Source of the DNA: Desulfovibrio fairfieldensis
Lineage (GTDB): Bacteria; Desulfobacterota; Desulfovibrionia; Desulfovibrionales; Desulfovibrionaceae
Assembly (NCBI RefSeq): GCF_001553605.1
Contig: NZ_CP014229.1
Coordinates: 1,392,501 to 1,456,500, forward strand
Reading direction: 5' to 3'
DNA: 64,000 bases
The translations under genes and the position numbers were made by a program. Positions 28,947 through 37,511 of this stretch are shown one piece after another (the stretch's first letter is position 1; every line of letters starts with the position of its first letter). Under the pieces are notes generated by a model that was not told the DNA's origin, did no database searches, and saw only the letters and a program-made list of their open reading frames with translations.

Positions 28947-29486
28947 ATGAATATCTCTTTCGCCTTCAAGAATTTTGAGGCCTCCGATCATTTGAAGAAG
29001 TATGCCCGCCGCCGCATGGAAAAGTTGGGGCGGTTTTATGGCAAGTCCGCGGGTCTGGAAGTAAGCGTCGTGCTGACGGTGGATAAATTCCGCCATCGTT
29101 GCGAAGTGACCGTTTCCGGCGAGGGCCTGCATATCAACGCCACCGAGCAGACCTCCGATATGTACGCGGCTATCGACCTTGTGACCGACAAGGTGGAAGC
29201 CCAGATCAAGCGTCAGGTGTCCCGCGTCAAGGAACAGCGCCGTAAGGCCCGCAATGCCGATGTGGACGTCTTTACCTACAATCTGGAAGCCCAGCCCGAG
29301 GAAAGTCAGACCGTGGTGGGCACGGACCGCTTCGCGCCAAAGCCGCTGCACCTGGATGAGGCGCTGATGCAACTGGATTCCATCGGCAGCGAATTTCTGG
29401 TCTTTCTCAATGCCGAAAGCAATCGCGTCAATGTGGTTTACCGACGGCGCACTACAGGCTACGCCCTGATTGATCCCGTGTTGTAG
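28947..29486 (+). CDS. hpf: Ribosome hibernation promoting factor, long form
   Basis: A 179-residue protein. Residues 1-100 are the HPF/RaiA domain (MNISFAFKNFEASDHLKKYARRRMEKL; MYAAIDLVTDKVEAQIKR), and residues ~120-179 are the C-terminal dimerisation domain of long-form HPF (KPLHLDEALMQLDSIGSEFLVF). It pairs 70S ribosomes into inactive dimers in stationary phase. ATG 28947 follows AAGGAGG. It lies 37 nt after rpoN, its usual partner. Confidence 0.95.
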   Translation: MNISFAFKNFEASDHLKKYARRRMEKLGRFYGKSAGLEVSVVLTVDKFRHRCEVTVSGEGLHINATEQTSDMYAAIDLVTDKVEAQIKRQVSRVKEQRRKARNADVDVFTYNLEAQPEESQTVVGTDRFAPKPLHLDEALMQLDSIGSEFLVFLNAESNRVNVVYRRRTTGYALIDPVL

Positions 29487-29508
29487 CCGTTCCGCCATAC
29501 TTTTTCCG

Positions 29509-29540
29509 CCGGGCCTGTCTTCGCACGAAGATCGGCCCGG
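29509..29540 (+). other. Hairpin in the hpf-rapZ gap
   Basis: CCGGGCC-GTCTTCG / CGAAGAT-GGCCCGG, a long stem without a T tract, between hpf and rapZ. It could attenuate, stabilise or be a processing site in the operon mRNA. Confidence 0.45.
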
Positions 29541-29562
29541 TGGTTCCCAGTGAAGTATACGT

Positions 29563-30516
29563 ATGAGCACGTCACAGCAGCCCCCCTGCCGCAGTCCGTC
29601 CGATCCGGATTCATCTGCTGACACGCCCAAAGTCGCCCATGATCGCCCTGTGCAGGTCTGTATTGTCACCGGTCTTTCCGGCGCGGGCAAAAGTACGGCC
29701 GTGCAGGTTTTTGAAGATCTGCGCTATTTCGCCGTGGACGGTCTGCCCGCAAGTCTGGCCCCGGAAATGGCCGCTATGATGGAACGCCCTTCCATGAGTC
29801 ATTTCATGGGCATTGCCTTGGGCATGGATATGCGTCAGAGCAATTTCCCGGATGAAATCAACGACGCATTGAGCGTTATGGCCGCCAAGGGTATCCGTCC
29901 GCTTTTGCTGTTTCTGGAGGCTGACGCGCAGGAGCTCATGCGCCGCTACGCCACCACCCGCCGCCCGCATCCGCTGGAGCGGGAGGGCATGGGCCTTGAA
30001 GCCGCCCTGGCCGCCGAACGCAACCGCCTGCGCCCTTTGCGGGAAATGGCCGACTTGGTTATCGACACTTCGCGTTTTTCCATCCATGACCTGCGGCGTT
30101 CCATTCAAAAGCGTTGGAGCGGCAACAAGGACAAATTGCGGGCTATCCGCGTCAATGTGATTTCCTTTGGCTTCAAGTACGGCGTGCCCCGAGAAGCCGA
30201 CACGGTTTTTGATCTGCGCTTTCTGCCCAACCCGTATTTTGTGGAAGAGCTGCGTCCCCTTTGCGGCAAGGACAAGGCCGTGGCCGATTATGTTTTCGCC
30301 TCGCCCAGCGCGGTGGAATTCCGCAAGAAACTGCTGGACCTGCTTTTTTTCATGTTGCCCCTGATGGAGGCCGAAGGCCGCTACCGGATTACCATCGCCG
30401 TGGGCTGCACCGGCGGGCGGCACCGCTCGGTGGCCATGGCCGAAGAATTGTCACAGGCGCTTCGCCAGGCGGACTACCCGACCTCTCTGGAGCACCGGCA
30501 CCTTGAACTTGGCTGA
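29563..30516 (+). CDS. rapZ: RapZ-type nucleotide-binding protein
   Basis: A 317-residue protein. Walker A GLSGAGKS at residues 37-44 after a ~30-residue polar N-terminal extension absent from E. coli RapZ; C-terminal signature [16 protein letters not shown] near 285-300 and the [23 protein letters not shown] block. In enterobacteria RapZ is an RNA adaptor for GlmZ decay and binds GlcN6P; that specific role cannot be assumed here. In the classical order hpf-ptsN-rapZ the ptsN gene lies between; it is missing here. Confidence 0.95.
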   Translation: MSTSQQPPCRSPSDPDSSADTPKVAHDRPVQVCIVTGLSGAGKSTAVQVFEDLRYFAVDGLPASLAPEMAAMMERPSMSHFMGIALGMDMRQSNFPDEINDALSVMAAKGIRPLLLFLEADAQELMRRYATTRRPHPLEREGMGLEAALAAERNRLRPLREMADLVIDTSRFSIHDLRRSIQKRWSGNKDKLRAIRVNVISFGFKYGVPREADTVFDLRFLPNPYFVEELRPLCGKDKAVADYVFASPSAVEFRKKLLDLLFFMLPLMEAEGRYRITIAVGCTGGRHRSVAMAEELSQALRQADYPTSLEHRHLELG

Positions 30517-30550
30517 AAAAGCTGGCAGATTGTGAACCGTGAGGAATGCC

Positions 30551-30994
30551 ATGACGGATGAAAGCAAGACGACACAAGTCGGGATCATTGTGGTCTCCCA
30601 TGCGGACTACGGTTCTGCCATGCTGCGTACGGCCGAATTTATTTTGGGACCGCTGAGCGATTGCAGTTCCATCAGCGTTGACGTGGCGCATGAAGTTTCT
30701 GAAACAGTGCGCCGTTTGGACGACGCGGCCCAACGCCTGGATAAGGGCGCGGGCGTTATTATTCTTACGGATATGTTCGGCGGCACCCCCACCAACCTGG
30801 CCCTTTCCCTGTTGGGCAGCCATAAGGTGGAAGTGGTGACCGGCGTCAATCTGCCCATGCTTCTGAAGGTGTTCACGTCCCGCGACAAAGAGCTGAACGA
30901 ACTGGCCCGCATCGCCGGTGAAGCCGGGGCCAAAGGTATTGTGGTGGCCGGCAGCATGTTGCGGAACAAGGCCCGTGACAAAACGGGCGACTGA
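30551..30994 (+). CDS. PTS mannose-family EIIA protein
   Basis: A 147-residue EIIA-Man domain: IIVVSHADYGSAML carries the phosphorylated His (in VSHADYG), and DMFGGTPTNLALSLL is the family signature near residue 75. ATG 30551 follows GAGGAA; the GTG at 30539 is not needed. It accepts phosphate from HPr and passes it to EIIB. It sits 34 nt after rapZ and 3 nt before EIIB. With no complete transporter nearby, a regulatory role is plausible. Confidence 0.9.
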   Translation: MTDESKTTQVGIIVVSHADYGSAMLRTAEFILGPLSDCSSISVDVAHEVSETVRRLDDAAQRLDKGAGVIILTDMFGGTPTNLALSLLGSHKVEVVTGVNLPMLLKVFTSRDKELNELARIAGEAGAKGIVVAGSMLRNKARDKTGD

Positions 30995-30997
30995 GCA

Positions 30998-31456
30998 ATG
31001 TGGTTTCGTGTGGACAATCGCCTGGTACACGGGCAGGTGATCGAGGCATGGCTGCCATATACCGGCGCCAAACATCTGGTAGTGGCCAATGACGAACTGG
31101 CTACGGATCTATTACGCCGGCAGATTGTGGAGCTGGCCATACCCCAGCGCGTAATCACTCATTTTATCCCGGTGCGCGAACTGGCTGCCACACTGGATGC
31201 CTGCGGAGACGACAGCTTCGTGCTTTTCGCCAACTGCCAGGATGCCCGCCGGGCTTGTGATGAGGGCATTGAAATGCCGGTGCTCAATATGGGCAATCTG
31301 CACTACGGGCCGGACAAATTGCAATTACTGCCCCATGTGGCGCTTTCAGCACAGGACAGGGAAGATTTACGCATTATTCAGCAGCACCTTGTGCAACTGG
31401 ACTTCCGCTGCGTTCCCACTGAAAACGTACGAGGCTCTTATGATCAACTTTTCTGA
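30998..31456 (+). CDS. PTS mannose/sorbose-family EIIB protein
   Basis: A 152-residue EIIB-Man/Sor protein with the phospho-His motif RVDNRLVHGQVIEAW at residues 4-18 and the typical LNMGNLHYG block near 98. It passes phosphate from EIIA to the incoming sugar in complete systems. It follows EIIA by 3 nt; the following IIC frame starts 17 nt before its stop. Confidence 0.9.
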   Translation: MWFRVDNRLVHGQVIEAWLPYTGAKHLVVANDELATDLLRRQIVELAIPQRVITHFIPVRELAATLDACGDDSFVLFANCQDARRACDEGIEMPVLNMGNLHYGPDKLQLLPHVALSAQDREDLRIIQQHLVQLDFRCVPTENVRGSYDQLF

Positions 31457-32146
31457 GCTGATATACACGGGGCTTCCGTACGCTTTTTTTTTGTCCTGGC
31501 TGGGGCGGCTCGTTCCTCATGCATCATCGGCCTGCTGGACAGGCCCATATGCCTCGCGCTGATCACGGGCTTTTACACCTCTGATTGGGCTCTGGCGCTC
31601 TCACTCGGCATCATTCTTGAATTGCTCTGGCTGGATGTGTTGGAGTTGGGCAGCGTAGTGCCTCCCTTCGGCAGCCTGAGCTTTCTGCTGCTTTTTCCTC
31701 TGGCCTCGCATTTCGGGCTGAACCGGCCGGGTCCTCTTTTGTTGCCCCTGATACTGGTCATTCTGGCCGCCTATTTGGGCGGTTTTATGGAGCGCAGCTT
31801 GCGCATCCATGAAAATTATTTGGTGGATAGGGTAGAAGCCTGGTGCGCCGGTGATTGTTTTGCCCTTACGCCCGGTCAAGCTGTTCTGCATGTTGTTTTG
31901 CTTCGGGCCTTCTGGCAGTTCATGCTGTACGTCGTATGTTACGCCCTGTTATTTTGCCTGATCGCCGTGCTGTCGGCGCGCCAGGCCCTGCCGCAACTGT
32001 CGATACTGAGCTGGCCCATGCTGTACGGGGCGGCCCTGATGGGCGCGGTACTTTCGTTGCGAACCCGACGCGCGTACATGGTGTTGGCCTGCAGCCTGGG
32101 AGCCTTGGCCCTGCTGATCTGGGCCGGACAGAAAAGCCTGCCCTGA
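31440..32146 (+). CDS. PTS mannose-family EIIC protein, reading frame broken at a T9 run
   Basis: The frame starts at ATG 31440 with GAGG upstream and reads MINFSELIYTGLPYAFF, then runs out of frame and stops at 31562. The rest of the protein continues in the -1 frame to 32146: GLLDRPICLALITG, ELLWLDVLELGSVVPPFG and several hydrophobic segments, which is the EIIC-Man pattern. The two halves join exactly at nine T (31484-31492); ten T would give one ~235-residue membrane protein. It may be a true mutation, a phase-variable or slippage site, or a sequencing error. No EIID gene follows. Confidence 0.8.
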
Positions 32147-32233
32147 GGGCTCGGGATACCGTTCTCCCAGTGTTGCACGCCCCGTTTTGTCCGATACGGA
32201 GGGACAAGACCGAGCCTCCAGCAGGCCCTGTTC

Positions 32234-32262
32234 TTGACATGCGTAAAAAGAGCCCCTACAAG
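32234..32262 (+). promoter_or_regulatory. Promoter of tRNA-Arg
   Basis: TTGACA, 17-nt spacer, TACAAG; the start site would be 2-4 nt before the mature tRNA 5' end at 32272. An exact -35 and four of six -10 bases match the sigma-70 consensus. Confidence 0.7.
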
Positions 32263-32271
32263 TGGGGCGAC

Positions 32272-32348
32272 GCGCTCGTAGCTCAGTTGGATAGAGCGAT
32301 AGCCTCCTAAGCTGTAGGCCGCAGGTTCGATTCCTGCCGGGCGCACCA
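32272..32348 (+). tRNA. tRNA-Arg (anticodon CCU)
   Basis: A 77-nt tRNA with encoded CCA. Acceptor GCGCTCG / CGGGCGC (with a U-G pair), D arm GCTCAGTTGGATAGAGC, anticodon stem ATAGC / GCTGT with loop CTCCTAA (anticodon CCT), T arm GCAGGTTCGATTCCTGC. It reads AGG codons. No integration sign is seen at its 3' end. Confidence 0.95.
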
Positions 32349-32432
32349 GTCATGAACGCAGGCAGTTGCATTTTTGCGGCTGCCTGTTTTTTTATGCGGC
32401 CGGCAATTCAAGCGTCGGAAAAGGGAACACTC

Positions 32433-33464
32433 ATGGCGAATACCGAAATCCGGCTTTATTGCTTTATCTTCTGCGTCGTTGTGGCCTGCTGTTTGTCTCC
32501 TCTGGCGGTCTGGAGCCGGACCGATAAGCCAGCCAACATTGAGGATGCATACACTTTTGAACATCTCTGGCAGGGCACGCCCGCCGATCAGCGGCGTGCC
32601 CTGCCCAACAACATCGCCCCACCGGAACGGCGTCTGCCGCATATGCAGTTGCCGCCCCTGCCGCCTCAGGAAGAGGGGACCATTCGGCGGGTGATGCTGC
32701 CTGAGGGCACGAAGGCCGTGGCATTGACATTTGATCTCTGCGAACTGGCAACGACCACCACGGGCTATGACGCGGACGCCATCAATTTCCTGCGGCGCGA
32801 ACATATCCCGGCCACGCTGTTCATGGGCGGCAAATGGATGCGCACCCATGCGGAGCGCGCCAAGCAGCTCATGGCCGACCCTCTGTTCGAGATCGGCAAC
32901 CATGCCTGGTCGCACGGTAATTTCGGGATTATGGATCCGCAAAACATGCGTGATCAGGTTCTCTGGACGCAGGCGGAATATGAAATTCTGCGCGGGGAAC
33001 TCCTCCGGGGCGCAGCGGAAAAAGGCGCATCCTTGCCGGACATAGCCGCTGTACCGAATTTGTTTCGCCTGCCGTACGGGCGCTGTACGGATCAGGCCCT
33101 GGCACTCCTGGCCCATCTGGGGCTGCAGGTCATCCAATGGGATGTGGTGGCTGAGACCATTGCGGATAACAGCCGTCCTGAACTGGCTGCGGATGTGGCA
33201 CGCCGGGTGCGTCCCGGTTCCATTCTTCTCTTTCATGCCAATCGCGTGCCCAAGGGCACAGCGGCCTTGTTGTCAGGTGTGGTGCGTGAATTACGCGGCA
33301 GAGGATATCATTTCGTGACTGCGGGAAAGCTGTTGGCCATGGGGCAGCCTTGGCGCACGCGAGACGGTTACTTTAACAAACCCGGCGACAATAAGGCTCT
33401 GGACACTCGCTTTGGCGTGGACGGCACTGGTCGGAGGGCGTCCACAAAAGGAAAGGCGGAGTAG
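32433..33464 (+). CDS. Polysaccharide deacetylase family protein, exported
   Basis: A 343-residue protein. ATG 32433 with AAGGGA upstream gives an N-terminal hydrophobic segment (residues ~8-28) that is a signal peptide or anchor. The NodB domain follows: motif 1 is TFDLCE instead of TFDDG, motif 2 is NHAWSHG (metal-binding His), then RLPYGRC and a late FHANRVPKGT block. The first Asp is kept and the second replaced, as in the TFDAC-type branch. Likely removes acetyl groups from a cell-envelope or surface glycan. Downstream of tRNA-Arg, monocistronic. Confidence 0.85.
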   Translation: MANTEIRLYCFIFCVVVACCLSPLAVWSRTDKPANIEDAYTFEHLWQGTPADQRRALPNNIAPPERRLPHMQLPPLPPQEEGTIRRVMLPEGTKAVALTFDLCELATTTTGYDADAINFLRREHIPATLFMGGKWMRTHAERAKQLMADPLFEIGNHAWSHGNFGIMDPQNMRDQVLWTQAEYEILRGELLRGAAEKGASLPDIAAVPNLFRLPYGRCTDQALALLAHLGLQVIQWDVVAETIADNSRPELAADVARRVRPGSILLFHANRVPKGTAALLSGVVRELRGRGYHFVTAGKLLAMGQPWRTRDGYFNKPGDNKALDTRFGVDGTGRRASTKGKAE

Positions 33465-34133
33465 CCGCCCCATCACCGGATTCTCAGTTGTTCTCTGAAC
33501 ACCGGTTCCGGTGCGGTTTGTGCTATCCCATGGGAGCGTTGTCTCCGTTTTTTCTCAAAACTTTTTTATCTTCTTTGACCTTTTCCTTCACGGATCGCAT
33601 AGATCCAATCCTGGGGGAATCATCTGAAACGTATAATAATCTATATTTATATTCAAATTTTTAATATTCCTAATTTGCTAAAATAGTTCAAAAAATATAG
33701 ATTTAACGCAAGTGTGACAATTTTTTCCGGCTTCTGTCTTTATTGAAAGGCGTTAGCCTATAGGGATTGTTTTTGCTGCCGATAGGATTGGAAAAGTTTT
33801 TCATAAATATAATCTTAGTAAAAAACTATTCTTTGAGCGTAGGATATAATTTGGGGCCAGCGGGATAGTTGGGATTGCCTCGTTTGGCTTGACCGCCATA
33901 AGTTAGCGGTTGGTGACGCAGACGGAGAAGAAAAAAGTGTTTTTGCACTGGATCGACCAACGATCCGTTTTCTCTATACCCAATAGTATAACTGTGCGGT
34001 TATGCGCTGTCGTTGTCAAACAGTGTGTGGCTGTGCTCAGAATGAGGAGGTTTTTTTGCTGTCCATGTCTGGGAAATATACGGCATATTTCTCAGGTGTT
34101 CTTTAATGCGCTATCCGAAAGAGGTAAAACATC
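33465..34133. other. AT-rich intergenic region upstream of the MCP
   Basis: About 670 bases, markedly more AT-rich than the surroundings between 33600 and 33860. It contains an 11-bp inverted repeat AATCTATATTT (33639-33649) / AAATATAGATT (33694-33704) and a sigma-28-like promoter. An ORF at 33910-34209 has no ribosome binding site and unlikely composition and is not called. No tRNA or known riboswitch recognised. Confidence 0.5.
33759..33785 (+). promoter_or_regulatory. Sigma-28-like promoter candidate of the MCP gene
   Basis: TATAGGGA, 11-nt spacer, GCCGATAG. The -10-like box matches GCCGATAA at 7 of 8 bases, the -35-like box only partly. It lies about 350 nt before the receptor start. FliA control of receptor genes is common. 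Confidence 0.35.
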
Positions 34134-36023
34134 ATGTGGAGGTCATTGCGGGTTCATTACAAGCTGCTGGCTTGTAATGCGGTTTGCATTGCGTTCATCA
34201 TCACATTAGTCTGCATAGCCACATCCGGCTTGCAGCAAATGCCGGGACAGTCCACGTCCCAGGCCGACAACGTGTTTTGGCTCTGGGGTTGGGCCGCCGT
34301 ATTTTGCGTCTGTGTGTTGCTTATGGGATTTTTGGTGGGCATGGATATCGACAGGCCCATCCAGCGCGGTAAAGCCTTTGCCCGGAAGCTGGCCTCCGGA
34401 AATTTTGAAGTCCGCTGGCAGGAGACGGCCGGTAGCGAGTTGGGCGATATGGCCGAAGCCCTGAATCAGGCTCTGGATATCGTGCTGGATCAGTCGTCGC
34501 AGTACAGGGATATTCTCAATTCACTGCCCAATCCTCTGGCGACGCTGGATAAAGAGCGAAATTTCACCTTTGTCAACACGGCGGCGGAAAAGCAGTTCGG
34601 CATGCTGTGCGGGGATTTGCTGGGCAAACAGTGCTCCACCTGGGGGGCGGTTGTCTGCCAAACCGAGCACTGTGCCTTGGAATGCTATTTGCGCGGCATC
34701 AAGGATGTGGTTTTCCAGCAGCCAGGCATGGGTACGCTCAAAGCCATGGTGGTCCCGCTGAATAACTGCGCGGGAGAGCATGTCGGCTATATCGACATGG
34801 TTTTTGATATTACCGAGGAATACAGCAACCGTCAGCGTATTGCCTCGTTGCACGACACCATCGCGGAATCCGCCAGCGAGGCACAGGCAATTGCCCAGCG
34901 TCAGTCTCAGGTCTTCGACACGGTCATTGCCCAACTTGCCACCACCTCCGGCATCGCCCGCGAGCAGGACGAAGCCTCCAGGCAGACCTCCGGCGAGGTC
35001 GAGGACATGAACGCGACCATGACGCATATCGCCGAACGTGCCGCGGATGCCACGCGCAATGCGCAGGCTTCGGAGGAGGAAGCTGGGCGCGGCGCGGCCA
35101 TGGTCGAGCAAGCCATTGAGGGCGTCGGGCGGCTCACGGAGCAGATCCATGCTCTGGCGGGCAATATGGGCAAGCTGAATGAGCATTCCACCAATGTCAG
35201 CCATGTGATCACACTCATTGAGGATATTGCGGACCAAACCAATCTGCTGGCCTTGAACGCGGCCATTGAGGCGGCGCGGGCCGGAGAAGCCGGCCGGGGT
35301 TTTGCGGTGGTGGCCGACGAAGTGCGCAAGCTGGCGGAAAAGACCATGCAGGCCACCGGAGAGGTGGCCCAGGCGGTCAAAGCCATCCAGTCCAGCACGC
35401 AGACAAGTTCGCGGTCCACCAGTCAGGCTGTGGAGCTTTCCACGGAATCAAAGGAATTTATCAGTCAGTTCGGAGCGATTCTCAACCGCATTCTGGACAT
35501 GGCCCGTAAAACGGCTGTTGAAATCCACTCCATCGCGTCCGCCGCCGAAACGCAGAGTTCCATTACCGGCAGCATCAGGGAGCGGATGCAGAGCCTGAGT
35601 TCCAGCGCACAGGAATCCGCCGCCAATATGGCGGAAAGCACCCAGCAGGTGACGGAACTGGGTGAACTCTCCCAGCAGCTCAGGCGCATTATTGATTCCA
35701 TGCGCGACGACAAGCGCCGAGCCGAGCGCATTCCACTGGAAAGCCCCACGGAAGGCCATATCCAATACCAAGGACGGAAGGTGCGACTTTTTGTGGTCAA
35801 CATCAGCACTACCGGCATTTGCGTGCAGTATCTGGATCCGTTGCGGGCAAAACAGGACGAACAGGTGGAGATCGTAGTGGAACAGTCCCCTTGGCATTTG
35901 CACGAGCAGGCCACGCTCGTCTGGAAGGATGACCAGTATTGCGGCCTGCAATGGATTCAGCCCCTGGCGCTCAGTACGGAGCAACTCAAGAAGAATGCGG
36001 CGGCCTGTCTTCCAATTTCGTAA
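34134..36023 (+). CDS. Methyl-accepting chemotaxis protein with PAS and C-terminal PilZ domains
   Basis: A 629-residue receptor. Two membrane segments (about 10-32 and 48-70) enclose only ~15 residues, so there is no external ligand domain. A HAMP-like stretch ([23 protein letters not shown]) is followed by a PAS domain (~122-235) with a cysteine group Cys167, Cys175, Cys180, Cys184, then the MCP signalling hairpin with the tip [20 protein letters not shown] near 370, and a PilZ-like C-terminus from ~527 ([10 protein letters not shown] and NISTTGI motifs). The layout suggests internal sensing and cyclic-di-GMP input. ATG 34134 lies soon after AGAGGTAAA. Confidence 0.92.
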   Translation: MWRSLRVHYKLLACNAVCIAFIITLVCIATSGLQQMPGQSTSQADNVFWLWGWAAVFCVCVLLMGFLVGMDIDRPIQRGKAFARKLASGNFEVRWQETAGSELGDMAEALNQALDIVLDQSSQYRDILNSLPNPLATLDKERNFTFVNTAAEKQFGMLCGDLLGKQCSTWGAVVCQTEHCALECYLRGIKDVVFQQPGMGTLKAMVVPLNNCAGEHVGYIDMVFDITEEYSNRQRIASLHDTIAESASEAQAIAQRQSQVFDTVIAQLATTSGIAREQDEASRQTSGEVEDMNATMTHIAERAADATRNAQASEEEAGRGAAMVEQAIEGVGRLTEQIHALAGNMGKLNEHSTNVSHVITLIEDIADQTNLLALNAAIEAARAGEAGRGFAVVADEVRKLAEKTMQATGEVAQAVKAIQSSTQTSSRSTSQAVELSTESKEFISQFGAILNRILDMARKTAVEIHSIASAAETQSSITGSIRERMQSLSSSAQESAANMAESTQQVTELGELSQQLRRIIDSMRDDKRRAERIPLESPTEGHIQYQGRKVRLFVVNISTTGICVQYLDPLRAKQDEQVEIVVEQSPWHLHEQATLVWKDDQYCGLQWIQPLALSTEQLKKNAAACLPIS

Positions 36024-36049
36024 CAAATGCGGTGCGTTGAATCCGCGCG

Positions 36050-36099
36050 GTCATAATACGTAACAAGCCTCGGAAACGAGACTTGTTACGTATTATGAC
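36050..36099. terminator. Long inverted repeat between convergent genes
   Basis: A perfect 18-bp stem GTCATAATACGTAACAAG and its complement, with an inner CTCG-GAAA-CGAG loop stem. It lies 26 nt after the MCP stop and 6 nt before the lipoprotein stop. It probably terminates both, although no T tract follows; the loop-stem makes a very stable RNA. Confidence 0.6.
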
Positions 36100-36105
36100 T
36101 CAGAC

Positions 36106-37296
36106 TCAGGCTTTGATCACCAGACCTTGGGATGGTGGGGGAAGGGCTTCTCGCTGAACTTTCCGTTGCGGGTCCAGCGCCCACTGGGCGGCGTCAAAGA
36201 CGAAGTCTTTATTTGAGCTGTTGGCTATTTGCCAGCGCACGCGCAGCCTTCCGAGATTTTCCGCCCGCCCGGCGACCCCGGCCGAAAGCATGGAAAATTG
36301 GGCATCGCTGTGCGGTATGGCTCCCGGAGGCGTCTGGCGGAAAAGCTGCTCCAGATGCACCCGGCTGTCGGCGGAAAAATTCACCCCCGGCACCAGCGGA
36401 GCGAGCCCCCGGCCGCCTTCGGTCCTGCCGGTGGCCGTGCGGCGCACCTGCCGCAGCAGAGCAGCGCCGCCGGGCATGGCCGCATTGAGCAGTCGCTTTT
36501 CAGCACTGCCCAATTCATCGCCCCAGGAATTTTGTTTGGCGTCCGCCGTACGGATGGCCCAGACCACATTCTGAAAATCGGCGGCATAACCCGCATGTTG
36601 CCTGCCAGCCATGTGCAGCACTTTATAAAAGAGGCGGCGCAAGCGGAAGTTGATCAGGCCAGCCATGGGCACAAAACGCATGGGTTCGCCTTCTGATGGG
36701 GCCGGGCGGTCCGGATCAAGGCAGTAGCCTTGGGCTTCAAATTGGAGCACTTCGCCGGGGTGGATCGTGATGACGCCGTTCACCGCACTGCGGACGTCGC
36801 CCACGCGGGCACGTGAAGCGACCGAAGGAACAGCGGGCTTGTTCTCTTTTGGGATGGGCGCTTTCCGGCCGGATGCCGCGTCCGCGCGTCCAGCAGACTG
36901 TTTGGGGGCGACAGGGGCGGTTTTTTCAGCAGGCTTGGCTGCCAATCTGCCCTTTTGAGCGCCGTGGGCGGGTACTGTGCCCGTTTCCGGCGCGGCGGGT
37001 GGTTGGGCGGCACTGTCTCCGGATACTTCCGTAGCGGCATTGCTCAGCCAACGGCTTTCTTCCGTATCTTCCGCCACATCTTCCGCATGTAGGGGGGAAG
37101 GCTCATCCCAGGTCGCGTCCGTGAATTCCTTAAAAATCTCCTTGGCTTCAGAGGAAGAATTCGGACTGTACGCCGCACCGGCATCAGTGGGCGGCAGGCC
37201 GGAGTCTGTCGTGCCGACCCCGGATTGCGTACGGGATACGCAGCCAGTGCCCGCCAGGGTGCCCAGGGCCATCCATAAAAAAGCGCGCCGATTCAT
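36106..37296 (-). CDS. Tat-type signal, probable lipoprotein of unknown function
   Basis: A 396-residue protein starting at ATG 37296 with AGGAGG upstream. The N-terminus MNRRAFLWMALGTLAGTGC has a twin-arginine RRAFL motif and a Cys at 19 after a hydrophobic stretch, so a Tat-exported lipoprotein is likely; the lipobox (AGTGC) is not ideal. Residues ~25-175 are low-complexity, rich in Ala, Pro, Ser and Lys; residues ~180-396 look folded (RSAVNGVITIHPGEVLQFEAQGYCLDP ... WALDP). No domain recognised. Confidence 0.75.
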   Translation of the reverse strand: MNRRAFLWMALGTLAGTGCVSRTQSGVGTTDSGLPPTDAGAAYSPNSSSEAKEIFKEFTDATWDEPSPLHAEDVAEDTEESRWLSNAATEVSGDSAAQPPAAPETGTVPAHGAQKGRLAAKPAEKTAPVAPKQSAGRADAASGRKAPIPKENKPAVPSVASRARVGDVRSAVNGVITIHPGEVLQFEAQGYCLDPDRPAPSEGEPMRFVPMAGLINFRLRRLFYKVLHMAGRQHAGYAADFQNVVWAIRTADAKQNSWGDELGSAEKRLLNAAMPGGAALLRQVRRTATGRTEGGRGLAPLVPGVNFSADSRVHLEQLFRQTPPGAIPHSDAQFSMLSAGVAGRAENLGRLRVRWQIANSSNKDFVFDAAQWALDPQRKVQREALPPPSQGLVIKA

Positions 37297-37511
37297 ATTT
37301 CCTCCTGCCTCAGGGCCGCAAGCAAACGATATTGTCACTCAGTATTTTGCAGATCGGCTTTTTTGCGAAGATAGCCTCGGGGCAAGGCTTTGTCCACGCG
37401 GTGAGGGCATGCCGCCCAAGGCGATCACATTGACGGGGACGCCTTGGATGCCTACTCTACAACAGTACAGCAAAGCTGTTTTTTTATCTCTTATCCATGA
37501 CAAGGTTTTTC

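Noticed and set aside
33840..33930. Possible c-di-GMP (GEMM) riboswitch in front of the MCP
   Set aside because: Some GC-rich stems are there, but the conserved GEMM-I sequence blocks and tetraloop receptor are absent.
33910..34209. 99-aa ORF overlapping the MCP start
   Set aside because: No ribosome binding site, Cys-rich random-looking sequence, and overlap with a well-supported gene in another frame.
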